Of a stretch of 64,000 nt of DNA, positions 9,276 to 18,198 are shown in pieces. The notes beneath the pieces are model-generated. The model made no database searches and was not told where the DNA came from. It saw nothing but the letters and a program-made list of their open reading frames with translations. How positions within the stretch are numbered: position 1 is the first letter of the stretch; the number at the start of each line of letters is the position of its first letter. Source of the stretch: Microbacterium keratanolyticum (GTDB lineage: Bacteria > Actinomycetota > Actinomycetes > Actinomycetales > Microbacteriaceae); the NCBI RefSeq assembly GCF_016907255.1, contig NZ_JAFBBQ010000001.1, forward strand, positions 496,001 through 560,000, given 5' to 3'. The translations under genes were made by a program, and so were the position numbers.

Positions 9276-10241
9276 ATGTCTGTGCGTTCCAAATCCATTC
9301 TCATCACCGGCGGCGCCGGCTTCATCGGCAGCCACCTCGTGGATCGCCTGATCAAGGACGAGCCACGCAGGATCACCGTCGTGGATAACTTCTTCCTCGG
9401 CAACGACGACAACCTCGCCCAGGCGCGTGCAGCCCGACCCGACATCGAGGTTGTCCGCCTCGACGCCGCGGATCTCGCCGCCATGCAGGATGTCGTGATC
9501 GCGAACGAGGTCGACACCGTCTTCGACATGGCCGTGATCCCTCTGCCGACCTCGCTCACATTTCCGGCGTGGACGGTGCAGACCAACGTCGGCATCGCCA
9601 CGACGTTCTGCGAGATCACCCGCCGCGGACTGATCGAGCGCCTCGTGCACGTCTCGAGCTCGGAGGCCTACGGCTCCGCCCGCTACATCCCCATGGACGA
9701 GGGCCACCCGCACGACGCGATCACGCCGTACGCCGCAAGCAAGTCGGCGGCTGACCACATCATCGAGTCTTACGTGCAGACGTTCGGCATCGATGCGACG
9801 GTCATCCGTCCCTTCAACAACATCGGCCCGCGTCAGAACCCCGGCTCCTACGCAGGCATCGTGCCGATCATCGTGCGCCGCGTGCTGGCCGGCGAACCCA
9901 TCGAGATCTACGGCGACGGCGAGCAGACTCGCGACCTCATCTTCGTCAAGGACAGCGCGGACCTCATCGCGCAGGTCCACGACTCAGAGGCATGTCGCGG
10001 CAAGGTCCTGAACGTCGCGACCGGCGTCGAGACCTCCGTCAACGACCTCGTCGCGCGTGTCCTGCATCTCATGGACCGCCCCGACCACCCGGTGTTCCAC
10101 AGCGAAGGCCGCCCGGGTGACGTGCGCCGCCACCTCGCCGACGTCTCGCAGCTCGAATCGCTGCTGGGACACAAGTCGCCGCGGCTCACCGACGCGGCGC
10201 TCAGCGAGACCATCGACTGGTACCTGTCGGTCCTCTCGTGA
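9276..10241 (+). CDS. NAD-dependent nucleotide-sugar 4,6-dehydratase/epimerase
   Basis: A 321-residue extended short-chain dehydrogenase. The NAD-binding motif is TGGAGFIGSHL at residues 11-21; the active site is SSSEAYGSA followed by YAASK. A Glu after the catalytic Ser (SSEAYG) and the phrase YIPMDEGHPH are like LegB and GDP-mannose 4,6-dehydratase types rather than GalE, which has SSSATVYG. It is therefore more likely to form a 4-keto-6-deoxy sugar nucleotide than to epimerise C4. The next gene is a PLP aminotransferase, which would act on such a 4-keto sugar. GGGAG sits before the ATG. The substrate is not certain. Confidence 0.88.
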   Translation: MSVRSKSILITGGAGFIGSHLVDRLIKDEPRRITVVDNFFLGNDDNLAQARAARPDIEVVRLDAADLAAMQDVVIANEVDTVFDMAVIPLPTSLTFPAWTVQTNVGIATTFCEITRRGLIERLVHVSSSEAYGSARYIPMDEGHPHDAITPYAASKSAADHIIESYVQTFGIDATVIRPFNNIGPRQNPGSYAGIVPIIVRRVLAGEPIEIYGDGEQTRDLIFVKDSADLIAQVHDSEACRGKVLNVATGVETSVNDLVARVLHLMDRPDHPVFHSEGRPGDVRRHLADVSQLESLLGHKSPRLTDAALSETIDWYLSVLS

Positions 10242-11350
10242 GACTCAACATCCCCCTCACCGGCGACCTTGAGGTCGAAGCCGTCCGGGAGGTCATCGAA
10301 TCGGGGTACCTGACGCAGGGACCGAAGACCGCGGCGTTCGAAGCGGCGATCCGCGAGTACACCGAAGCTCGTCATGCAGCCGCCGTCAGCTCTGCGACGA
10401 CCGGCCTGCACCTGGCTCTCGTCGCGCTGGGTGTGCAGCCCGGCGACGAGGTCATCATCCCGGGGTTCAGCTTTCCCGCGACGGCGAACGCCGTCATTCA
10501 GCAGGGCGCGATCCCCGTCTTCGTCGACATCGACATCGAGACCTTCAACCTCGATCCCTCCCTCCTGGAGCAGGCGATCACGGAGCGCACCCGGGTGATC
10601 ATGCCGGTGCACGCCTTCGGGCTCTGCGCCGACATGGATGCGATCAACGACATCGCCGACCGTCATGGTCTGCCCGTGCTCGAAGACGCCGCCTGCGCGC
10701 TCGGGGGCACCTATCACGGACGTCACGCAGGAACCCTGGGCACGGCAGGTGTCTACTCGTTCCACCCCCGCAAGATCATCACGACCGCCGAGGGCGGAAT
10801 GATCACGACCGACAACGACGAACTCGCCGCGCGTATCGGCGTGCTGCGCGCGCACGGGGCAGTCCGTGGCGAGCTGTTCATGGAGTTCGTCGACGCCGGC
10901 TTCAACTACCGCCTCAGCGACGTGCACTCCGCGATCGGGCTCGCGCAGATGCAGCGCATCACCGAGATCGTCGACGGTCGCCGCGCCGCCGCGCAGAAGC
11001 TCCGCGCCGCGCTGGAGGGCATCGACGGCGTGCGGCTGCCGATCGAGCCGAAGACGATCGCGCACACGTACCAGTCGTTCGTCATCCTCCTCGACGACGA
11101 CATCGATCGCGACGAGGTGATCCGCCGCATGCGGACCCGCGACATCGAGACGACGCTCGGCACCTACGGCATGCACCTCCAGCCGTACTTCCGCGATCGC
11201 TTCGGCATCTCCGACGCACAGCTTCCGCAGACCACGCGGGCGCACCACCAGGCGCTGACGTTGCCGCTGTACCCCCAGCTCGAGGCTTCTGACATGGTCA
11301 CGATCGCCGATGCGCTCCGCGCGAGCGTGGCAGAGAGTCGCCGCGGATGA
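10238..11350 (+). CDS. DegT/DnrJ/EryC1/StrS family sugar aminotransferase
   Basis: A 370-residue PLP-dependent aminotransferase that adds an amino group to a keto nucleotide sugar. The PLP lysine lies in YSFHPRKIITTAEGGM and the preceding EDAACALGG contains the pyridine-nitrogen Asp. The N-terminus IPLTGDLEVEAVREVIESG is typical of the LegC/PerA group. It starts with GTG overlapping the dehydratase stop (GTGA), so the pair probably makes a 4-amino-4,6-dideoxy sugar. It differs clearly from the second DegT protein at 26035-27132 and probably serves a different sugar. Confidence 0.92.
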   Translation: MRLNIPLTGDLEVEAVREVIESGYLTQGPKTAAFEAAIREYTEARHAAAVSSATTGLHLALVALGVQPGDEVIIPGFSFPATANAVIQQGAIPVFVDIDIETFNLDPSLLEQAITERTRVIMPVHAFGLCADMDAINDIADRHGLPVLEDAACALGGTYHGRHAGTLGTAGVYSFHPRKIITTAEGGMITTDNDELAARIGVLRAHGAVRGELFMEFVDAGFNYRLSDVHSAIGLAQMQRITEIVDGRRAAAQKLRAALEGIDGVRLPIEPKTIAHTYQSFVILLDDDIDRDEVIRRMRTRDIETTLGTYGMHLQPYFRDRFGISDAQLPQTTRAHHQALTLPLYPQLEASDMVTIADALRASVAESRRG

Positions 11351-11976
11351 CCGCGGACGTCACGATCGTCGACTACGGCGTCGGCAACCTGGGATCGCTG
11401 CGCAATGCGCTCGCAAAGGTGGGGCGCTCGGCGGAGGTCACGAGCGACCCTGACGCGGTGCGCACCGCACGTCGCCTCATCCTGCCGGGCGTCGGCTCCT
11501 TCGATCACGCCGTCGAGCGCCTGTCCGCCAGCGGACTGGGCGCCGCAGTCACCGACGCCGCGCGCGTGCAGGGCACGCCCGTCGCCGGCGTCTGCCTGGG
11601 CATGCAGCTCATCATGGACGGCAGCGACGAGGGGCAGCTTCCCGGCCTCGGACTGATCCCCGGGCGCGCGGTTCGCTTCCCCGCCGAGGTCGGTGACTCA
11701 CGTCTGCTCGTGCCCCACATGGGCTGGACCACCACAGTGGCCGCCAAGCCCTCGCGATTCGCGCCGTCACTCGCCGAAGGCGGACGCTTCTACTTCGTGC
11801 ATTCCTATGCCGTCGCCCCCGCCCACGATGACGACGTCCTCACATGGAGCGACTACGGCATCCGCTTCGCCTCGTCCGTCGAACGCGACAACGTCATCGG
11901 CATCCAGTTCCACCCCGAGAAGAGCCATCGCTACGGCCTCACACTTCTCGGCGAGTTCGCGTCGGCGGAGGTCTGA
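11347..11976 (+). CDS. hisH: HisH-type glutamine amidotransferase for a sugar amidation complex
   Basis: A class-I glutaminase of 209 residues that releases ammonia from glutamine. The catalytic triad is visible: Cys83 in GVCLGMQL, His189 and Glu191 in GIQFHPEKS. The N-terminal VDYGVGNLGSLRNAL is the HisH signature. No other histidine gene is nearby, and the next gene fuses a HisF2-like barrel to a WbpG/PseA amidotransferase. In Pseudomonas aeruginosa the WbpG-HisH2-HisF2 set makes an acetamidino group on a diacetamido uronic acid, so this gene most likely supplies ammonia for that type of reaction. It overlaps the aminotransferase by 4 bases and the fusion gene by 1. Confidence 0.92.
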   Translation: MTADVTIVDYGVGNLGSLRNALAKVGRSAEVTSDPDAVRTARRLILPGVGSFDHAVERLSASGLGAAVTDAARVQGTPVAGVCLGMQLIMDGSDEGQLPGLGLIPGRAVRFPAEVGDSRLLVPHMGWTTTVAAKPSRFAPSLAEGGRFYFVHSYAVAPAHDDDVLTWSDYGIRFASSVERDNVIGIQFHPEKSHRYGLTLLGEFASAEV

Positions 11977-13958
11977 TGCACGTCTATCCCCGCGTCATCC
12001 CCGTGCTCCTGCTGGAGGGCGAGCGACTCGTCAAGACCCGTCGCTTCGAGGACGCCCGCTATGTCGGCGATCCGGTCAACGTCATCAGCATCTTCAACGA
12101 TCTCGAGGTCGATGAGCTGATGATCCTGGACATCGGCGCGGCCCGCAGCCGGACCCCCGCTCCCCTCGCCCTGCTCAACCGCATCGTGACCGAGGCGTTC
12201 ATCCCGCTGGCGTACGGCGGCGGCGTCGAGACCGTCGCGCAGGCGCAGGAGATCATCGCGGTCGGCGTGGAGAAGATCGTCGTCAACACCGCTGTGCTCA
12301 CGGCACCCGACGCCGTCCGTGAGATGGTCAGAGCCCTCGGATCGCAGGCCATCGTGGCTTCTGTCGACGTGCGCCGCGACGGCGAAGGCTATGTCGTCTA
12401 CACCGCGGGCGGAGCGGACGCCGCAGAACTCACGCTGGACGAATGGGTCGCACACGCCACCGCGCTCGGTGTGGGTGAGATCCTCGTGACGAACATCGAT
12501 CAGGAGGGCACCCGCGACGGCATCGATCTCGATGCCGTGCGCATCGTTTCCGCGGCGGCCGAAGTTCCCGTGATCGCACACGGCGGTGCGGGAGCGCGTA
12601 CCGACCTCGTGGCGCCCATCGAAAGCGCCGGCGCCTCCGCCGTCGCTGCGGGTTCCGCATTCGTGATGCAGTCCGGTCGGGAGAGCGTCCTGATCAACTA
12701 CCCCACGCGCCCGCAGATCGACGACCTCTTCGGGCATCTGTTCGACGGACGCGGCGAGATCCGCACGGCTGTGACGGTCGAACGAGATGCCGACCTGCAG
12801 GCGGCAGAGGAGTTCCTGCGGTCAGGGCGTGTCTGCGCACGCTGTCTGATCACCGATGACGTCCCGGGCGCCGCCTTCGATCAGGATGGTGTCTGCTACT
12901 ACTGCCATCTGCACGATTCGCTCGACAAGCAGTACCCGATCGGCCCCGAGAGCGAGGCTGCACTCGACCGTTTCGTGGCGGAGCTCAAGGAGGCGGGACG
13001 CGGCCGGAAGTACGACTGCATCATGGGCGTGAGCGGCGGCACCGACTCGTCGTACCTCGCCCATCTGCTCGTGTCGAAGGGCGTGCGGCCTCTCGCCGTG
13101 CACTTCGACAACACGTGGAACTCCCCCACGGCGACGTCCAACATCTTCGCCGTCCTCGACAAGCTCGGTGTCGACCTCGAGACCTACGTCGTCGACAACG
13201 CCGAGTACGACGACATCTATCACTCCTTCATGCTCGCGGGCGTGAAGGACATCGAGGCCCCGACCGACATCGGCTTCATGGGCGTGCTCTACCGCGCCGC
13301 CGAGAAGCACGGCATCCGACACATCGTCGAGGGACACTCGTTCCGCACCGAGGGCGTCTCTCCCATGGGCTGGCTCTACATGGACGGCGGGTACATCAAG
13401 GGCGTGCATGAGCGTTTCGGGCGCCTGCCGATGAAGACCTACCCGAACCTCGATTTCAAGAACTTCGTCAAGTGGTCGGCGTTCAGCCGGATTCAGCGCA
13501 CACGCCCGCTGTACTGGATCGACTACAACAAGGAGGCTGCGAAGCGCTTCCTCGCGGACGAGTTCGGATGGCAGTGGTACGGCGGCCACCACCTGGAGAA
13601 TCGCTTCACGGCGTTCTATCACACCTACTTCCTGCCGACACGGTTCGGCATCAACTTCCGCCAGATCGAACTGTCCGCTCTCGTGCGATCGGGGCAGATG
13701 GATCGCACCGTCGCCGCCGCGCAGTTCATCGAGCCGCGACATGGCGATCCCGAACTCATCGCGATGGTGAAGAAGCGCCTGGGCTTCGACGACGCCGGGT
13801 TCGAGCACGTCATGACGATGCCGAAGAAGGAATACACCGACTACCCGACCTACAAGCGCCGATTCGAGCTCCTCCGCCCCTTCTTCTGGCTGATGTGGAA
13901 ACTCGACCGCGTGCCGAAGAGCTTCTACGTGAAGTTCTGCACTCCTCGGAAGAAGTAG
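11976..13958 (+). CDS. HisF2-like barrel fused to WbpG/PseA N-acetyl sugar amidotransferase
   Basis: A single 660-residue reading frame with two enzymes. Residues 1 to about 245 are a HisF-like barrel starting MHVYPRVIPVLLLEGERLVK; the catalytic Asp11 of true HisF is replaced by Leu, while the second Asp is kept in VASVDVRRD. This is the pattern of HisF2, the ammonia-channel partner in sugar amidation, not of histidine synthesis. Residues from about 280 are a complete WbpG/PseA amidotransferase: Cys pairs 287/290 and 307/310, then a PP-loop SGGTDSS near 353, which adenylates an acetamido group for conversion to acetamidino. HisH is encoded just upstream with a one-base overlap. In Pseudomonas aeruginosa and Campylobacter these parts are separate proteins. 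Confidence 0.9.
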   Translation: MHVYPRVIPVLLLEGERLVKTRRFEDARYVGDPVNVISIFNDLEVDELMILDIGAARSRTPAPLALLNRIVTEAFIPLAYGGGVETVAQAQEIIAVGVEKIVVNTAVLTAPDAVREMVRALGSQAIVASVDVRRDGEGYVVYTAGGADAAELTLDEWVAHATALGVGEILVTNIDQEGTRDGIDLDAVRIVSAAAEVPVIAHGGAGARTDLVAPIESAGASAVAAGSAFVMQSGRESVLINYPTRPQIDDLFGHLFDGRGEIRTAVTVERDADLQAAEEFLRSGRVCARCLITDDVPGAAFDQDGVCYYCHLHDSLDKQYPIGPESEAALDRFVAELKEAGRGRKYDCIMGVSGGTDSSYLAHLLVSKGVRPLAVHFDNTWNSPTATSNIFAVLDKLGVDLETYVVDNAEYDDIYHSFMLAGVKDIEAPTDIGFMGVLYRAAEKHGIRHIVEGHSFRTEGVSPMGWLYMDGGYIKGVHERFGRLPMKTYPNLDFKNFVKWSAFSRIQRTRPLYWIDYNKEAAKRFLADEFGWQWYGGHHLENRFTAFYHTYFLPTRFGINFRQIELSALVRSGQMDRTVAAAQFIEPRHGDPELIAMVKKRLGFDDAGFEHVMTMPKKEYTDYPTYKRRFELLRPFFWLMWKLDRVPKSFYVKFCTPRKK

Positions 13959-15125
13959 ATGAGCGACGCGTCGACGGTGGTCTTCCAGCGGCAGAAGCTC
14001 ATTCTGCGCCTCTGCTTCTGGCTGTTCCGCCCCTTCGCCTGGCTGACTCCGCGGCTCGACTGGGTGGTCGGGCCTGAGGACATCGCGCTCATGACGACCC
14101 ACATCGCCGGAGCGCTCCCGCGCAGCTATACGGCGCTGCACACCAGGAACGTGTTCTATCAGGTGCCCTACGATGCGGTCATCGAATCCGATTCAACGGC
14201 CCTCGGCGGCCGCTGGGCGGTGTGGCGACGGCTCTACGGCGGAGCGTTCCTCCTTGCCTGGCTGGCAGCGCGCTCGCGCGGATTCATCTACGTCGGCGGA
14301 CTCGGATTCCTGCAGAGCCACCATGACGAGCGCGAGTTCGAGTTCGCCTTCCTCCGCGCGCACGGAAAGCGCGTCGTCTGCTACTTCACCGGCAATGACA
14401 TCCGCTCACCGCGCCTTTCGCTGGAGCGCGCGGCGATGACGGGCAAGCCCAACATCGGATCGATCCTGACGACAATCGACCCGGTCTTCGCAACGCCCGA
14501 GTACGACGCAGCCCGCAGACGTCGCGCCGAAGTCGCTGAGCGTCATGCCGAGGCGATCTTCACCGCACGCGTCGACCAGATCGGCTACCTCGACGGGCCC
14601 ACCCACCCTTTCCTGTACTTCTACCCCGATGAGCAGTTCGTCGATGAGACGACGAAGTTCGATGCTCCGGAGCGGATCGTCGTCGTGCATGCGCCGTCGA
14701 ACCCGTTGCTGAAGGGGACGGACGCCGTCCGCGAAGCGATGGCGCGGATCACCGTCGAGCACCCGACGGTCGAGTACCGCGAGCTGATCGGCGTCCCTCA
14801 CGAGCAGGTGCTCGCTGCTCTCGACAGCGCGCACATCGCCCTCAACGAGTTCTATGCCTCGGTTCCCGGAGTCTTCGGGGTCGAGGCCATGGCGCGCCAG
14901 TGCGTGCTCGTCACAAGCGCCGACGTCGCAGATGAGCCGGACCTCGGCGAGGACGCTCGAGGCGCGTGGGTCGTGGCCGGCGTCGATACCCTCTACACGG
15001 CGATCTCCGGGGTCCTCGCCGACCAGTCGGGCATGCGTGCCCAGGCGCAGCGCGGGGCGGAGTGGGCGCGACGACACGCCTCCGAGACAGCGAGCCGTCG
15101 CATCATCGCAGACGTCCTCGGGTGA
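13959..15125 (+). CDS. Glycosyltransferase-like protein
   Basis: A 388-residue protein starting right after the amidotransferase stop codon. The N-terminal LRLCFWLFRPFAWL is hydrophobic and could bind the membrane surface. The middle has VVCYFTGNDIRSP, which resembles the HGTDIR block of the three paralogous transferases at 15791-20578. The C-terminus has VHAPSNPLLKGTDAVREAM, HIALNEFYASVPGVFGVEAM and TLYTAISGVL, the donor-site pattern of GT4-like GT-B enzymes. It is the last gene of the amidination operon and may transfer the amidinated sugar; the donor is not provable from sequence. Confidence 0.78.
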   Translation: MSDASTVVFQRQKLILRLCFWLFRPFAWLTPRLDWVVGPEDIALMTTHIAGALPRSYTALHTRNVFYQVPYDAVIESDSTALGGRWAVWRRLYGGAFLLAWLAARSRGFIYVGGLGFLQSHHDEREFEFAFLRAHGKRVVCYFTGNDIRSPRLSLERAAMTGKPNIGSILTTIDPVFATPEYDAARRRRAEVAERHAEAIFTARVDQIGYLDGPTHPFLYFYPDEQFVDETTKFDAPERIVVVHAPSNPLLKGTDAVREAMARITVEHPTVEYRELIGVPHEQVLAALDSAHIALNEFYASVPGVFGVEAMARQCVLVTSADVADEPDLGEDARGAWVVAGVDTLYTAISGVLADQSGMRAQAQRGAEWARRHASETASRRIIADVLG

Positions 15126-15126
15126 T

Positions 15127-15738
15127 TCAGTAGTTCTCCGCAGGACTGTGTTCGAACCACCAGATCGGATGCGTGAGCACATGCAGGAGGGGTTCGCGCC
15201 CCACCCAGACGCGGAAGTGCCCTTCCCGCCATGACCCGCTGCTGTCGCTGAGGTACTTCATCGACGGCGCCATGAACCGGTCTTGGTACGCGTGGTACTC
15301 GACATCCTCCCAGCGCGCGAGAAGCCGATCGGCAAAGGGGATTCCGCCCATGCGCGCCGGTTCATGGATGCTGAAACCGCTGATGCCCCGTCCCACAGCC
15401 GCCTCGAAGATCGCGCGCTGGCGATCGGTCCAGGAGTTCTCATCCCCGCCGAGCAGCCGACCGAATCCCCCTTCCAGGTGCAACTGCACCTCGTGCCCGA
15501 GATCCTCGATCTCGCGGATCATCATGAGCGAGGGAAGGCTGAGCAGGTTGTATCCGCGCGCATGCGCTCGAAGGAAGAAGGATGAGGTGCAGCCGGCGTC
15601 GGCATCGGCGCGCGCCACGCGCATCGCCTGCTCCAGAATCCGGACTTGCTGGGTTCGCTCACCGCGACCATTCGCATACTCCCGAGGTACGAGGACGACC
15701 CTCCCCCGGCCGTCTACTCCCCGCCAGGATATCGACAC
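15127..15738 (-). CDS. Polysaccharide-deacetylase-like protein, probably N-terminally truncated
   Basis: 203 residues resembling the CE4-related WbmS-like family: CTSSFFLRAHARGYNLLS, MIREIEDLGHEVQLHLE, then SIHEPARMGG, YLSDSSGSWREGHF and the terminal LLHVLTHPIWWFEHS. In that family an RHDxD-type metal motif should precede the AMRVARADADAGC helix. Here that place reads GERTQQVRILEQAMRVA, with no HD pair, and the upstream residues look like unselected sequence. The start is GTG at 15738 with no good Shine-Dalgarno. I think the first part of the gene is lost, which would leave it inactive unless it has a new role. Its stop lies one base from the convergent gene at 13959-15125. Confidence 0.6.
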   Translation of the reverse strand: MSISWRGVDGRGRVVLVPREYANGRGERTQQVRILEQAMRVARADADAGCTSSFFLRAHARGYNLLSLPSLMMIREIEDLGHEVQLHLEGGFGRLLGGDENSWTDRQRAIFEAAVGRGISGFSIHEPARMGGIPFADRLLARWEDVEYHAYQDRFMAPSMKYLSDSSGSWREGHFRVWVGREPLLHVLTHPIWWFEHSPAENY

Positions 15739-15790
15739 TCCGCAGATAGGCTGGGAGGATGCCGCTCTCGATCACGTGCACGGTTCGCAC

Positions 15791-17035
15791 ATGGTGAATC
15801 GCAACCGACTGCCGCGCTGGGTCAACGCGCTGATCGACGCGATCGCCGATGCCCCGATGAGCCCGATCGGCCGGCTCGCCGCGCGGCGGATGGGCACACC
15901 GGCTCCCGCGGGGACCATCCCGGCGATCACTTTCCCAGAGCGACCGATCCGCGTGCTCATCGCACCCGTCAACTACTCCGGACAGGCGCGGGCGTGGGCG
16001 CAGGCGCTCGAAGCCTCCTCCCCCGAGATCTCCGCACGCAACACCGCCATGGATGTGCCGGGCGGGTTCTCCTTCGATGCCGATCTGATCGTGCCCGTTG
16101 CGACGTTCCACAACGACGCCGACTGGCAGCGTCGGCAGTTCGATGCGGCCGCGCACGCCACCCATGTTCTGATCGAGGCGGCGGAGCCGCCGTTCGGCCG
16201 AATGCTCGGGCGATCGGTCGAGGCGCAGGTGGAAGCCCTGCGCGCGCGAGGGGTCGACATCGCCTATCTCGCGCATGGCACCGAGATCCGCATGCCCTCG
16301 CGCGATCTCCGGGACAATCCCTGGTCGCACTATGCCGATCCCGAGATCTACGCTCCCCGCGATGAGACGCTCGCCCGGCGCAACATCGCGCTGCTCCGTC
16401 GCAGCGGGCGTCCGCTCTTCGTCTCCACGCCCGACCTGCTGCTCGACCTCCCCGAAGCACACTGGTGCCCGGTCGTCGTCGATCTGTCGCGATGGGAACC
16501 CGCTGCGCCGCGGACGGAGCGCCCCGCCGGCGCTCCGCTTCGTGTCGCCCATGCTCCTTCCGTGTCGACCATCAAGGGCACCCATCTGATCCTGCCGACG
16601 CTCCGGGCACTGGAGGCGGAGGGGACGATCGAGCTTCAGCTCATCACCGGCGTCCCCTCGGCGCAGATGCCCGCCAAGTTCGCCGAAGCCGACGTCGTCA
16701 TCGATCAGATGCGCATCGGCTCATACGGCGTCGCGGCTGCGGAGGCGATGGCCGCCGGATGTGTCGTCGTGGGTCACATCGCCCCTCGGGTTCGGGAGAT
16801 CGTGGAGGATGCCACGGGCTCGCCCCCACCGATCGTGGAGGCGACTGTCGATACGATCGAACAGGTGCTGCGCGAGCTCGCCGCCGGCGATCTCCGCACG
16901 CTCCGCACCCGAAGCCGGGAGTTCGTGACGCAGGTGCACGACGGCACACGCTCGGCTGCGACGCTTCGCACACACTGGATCGACGCCGGCGCTCGGCCGG
17001 ACACAGAAGGAACCTCCGATGCATCCCCTCGCTGA
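15791..17035 (+). CDS. Glycosyltransferase of a locally amplified family, copy 1
   Basis: A 414-residue GT-B-like protein. Shared family blocks are VLIAPVNYSGQARAWAQALE near residue 55, a conserved SARN, THVLIEA, then YLAHGTEIRMPSRD, FVSTPDLLLDLP and STIKGTHLILPTL. The C-terminal ADVVIDQMRIGSYGVAAAEA is the nucleotide-sugar binding region expected for GT4-like enzymes. Two paralogues follow at 17019 and 19355. The ATG at 15791 has no Shine-Dalgarno; a TAGGCT box and a 12-codon upstream frame that ends over this ATG lie just before it. It overlaps the next gene by 17 bases. Confidence 0.8.
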   Translation: MVNRNRLPRWVNALIDAIADAPMSPIGRLAARRMGTPAPAGTIPAITFPERPIRVLIAPVNYSGQARAWAQALEASSPEISARNTAMDVPGGFSFDADLIVPVATFHNDADWQRRQFDAAAHATHVLIEAAEPPFGRMLGRSVEAQVEALRARGVDIAYLAHGTEIRMPSRDLRDNPWSHYADPEIYAPRDETLARRNIALLRRSGRPLFVSTPDLLLDLPEAHWCPVVVDLSRWEPAAPRTERPAGAPLRVAHAPSVSTIKGTHLILPTLRALEAEGTIELQLITGVPSAQMPAKFAEADVVIDQMRIGSYGVAAAEAMAAGCVVVGHIAPRVREIVEDATGSPPPIVEATVDTIEQVLRELAAGDLRTLRTRSREFVTQVHDGTRSAATLRTHWIDAGARPDTEGTSDASPR

Positions 17036-18197
17036 ACGCGCCTGGCACCTCGTCCCGAAGCGCCTGCAGGACGCCATCGCCAGTGGCGTCGACAGGGCGA
17101 AGGGCGTCGTGCCCCCCGCCCCTCCCCTTCCCGACATGACGGCCCCCATCCGGCTCCTGATCGGGCCGGTGAACTATGCAGGCCAGGGCTACCGCTGGGC
17201 ACGCGCCGCCGAATCCAGCGGCCGCGTCTCCGCGCGCAACTATGTGCACCTCGGCAACAACCCGTTCGGCTACGACGCCGATCACCTGGTCACCTGGCGC
17301 CAGTCCGAGCACTCCCGGGCCTGGCAGAACGCCATGCTCGCCAGCATTCGCGAGAACTACACCCACGTTCTCATCGAGGCATGCTTCCCGATCCTCGGTG
17401 GGATGTTCCGCGGCGACGTGCGCCGACAGGTCGCGCTGATTCAGGAGGCCGGCGTCAAGGTGGCTGTGGTGGGTCACGGCACGGACGTCCGTCTGCCATC
17501 GACGCATCTGCGTCTCACCGCGCACTCGCACTTCGGAGAGGGCGCCGAAGACTGGGCCCCCGTCGACATGATCGAGGCCACCGTCGCCGAGAACCTGGCG
17601 CTGATCCGCGACCTCGACGTGCCCGTGTTCGTGTCGACGGCCGGACTCCTGGCCGATCTTCCCGGCGCGCATCTGCTGGGCGTCGTGATCGACCCTGACG
17701 TCTGGCGTGCCTCCGCCCCCGCGCTGGAGCGCACCCGTCCCAAGATCGTGCACGCCCCGACCCAGATGCACGTCAAGGGCACCTACTTCCTGCGGCCCAT
17801 CCTGCGCAGGCTGCACGACGAGGGACTCATCGAATACGTCGAGCTCGAGGGCGTCCAGCACGCCGATATGCCCGGGGTCTTCGCGGACGCCGATGTCATC
17901 GTCGATCAGTTCCGGATCGGCGACTACGGCGTGGGTGCGTGCGAGGCGATGGCCTCTTCGCGCCTGGTCCTCACGTACCTCCACGAGGATGTGCGCGCCG
18001 AGGTCGAGCGTCAGGCGGGCATGCCGATCCCGATCCCTGCGGTGACGCTCGACACCGTGGAGGACGTGCTGCGAGACATCGTCGCGCGCCGCGAGCACTA
18101 TCGAGCGATGGCGGACCAGGGACCGGAATTCGTCCACCGTCTGCACGACGGGCGCTTCTCGCGCGACGTGCTGTTGAGAGAGTTCCTGGAAGGCTGA
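17019..18197 (+). CDS. Glycosyltransferase of a locally amplified family, copy 2
   Basis: A 392-residue paralogue of the preceding gene. Matching blocks are IRLLIGPVNYAGQGYRWARA, SARNYVHLGN, THVLIEACFPILGG, VVGHGTDVRLPST, FVSTAGLLADLPGAHLLG, MHVKGTYFLRPIL and ADVIVDQFRIGDYGVGACEA. Divergence is strong outside these blocks, so the duplication is not recent. It lacks the Trp-Cys-Pro of copies 1 and 3 before the central linker (LLGVVIDPDVW instead). The ATG lies inside the end of copy 1, implying coupled translation. Acceptor and donor are not known. Confidence 0.8.
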   Translation: MHPLAERAWHLVPKRLQDAIASGVDRAKGVVPPAPPLPDMTAPIRLLIGPVNYAGQGYRWARAAESSGRVSARNYVHLGNNPFGYDADHLVTWRQSEHSRAWQNAMLASIRENYTHVLIEACFPILGGMFRGDVRRQVALIQEAGVKVAVVGHGTDVRLPSTHLRLTAHSHFGEGAEDWAPVDMIEATVAENLALIRDLDVPVFVSTAGLLADLPGAHLLGVVIDPDVWRASAPALERTRPKIVHAPTQMHVKGTYFLRPILRRLHDEGLIEYVELEGVQHADMPGVFADADVIVDQFRIGDYGVGACEAMASSRLVLTYLHEDVRAEVERQAGMPIPIPAVTLDTVEDVLRDIVARREHYRAMADQGPEFVHRLHDGRFSRDVLLREFLEG

Positions 18198-18198
18198 C

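Noticed and set aside
11347..12720. HisH and HisF-like genes read as part of a histidine biosynthesis operon
   Set aside because: No other his genes are nearby, HisF Asp11 is replaced by Leu, and the barrel is fused to a sugar amidotransferase. A sugar-modifying role fits better.
12822..14141. Long minus-strand open frame of over 400 codons opposite the HisF-WbpG fusion gene
   Set aside because: High-GC coding regions produce long open frames on the opposite strand. Its translation is Arg-, Glu- and Val-rich without domain motifs, while the plus strand has clear catalytic motifs.
15125..15129. Terminator between the convergent genes ending at 15125 and 15127
   Set aside because: The stops are one base apart, leaving no room for a terminator; a similar 9-base overlap occurs at 20570-20578. 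Transcripts must run into the opposite gene or end by Rho.
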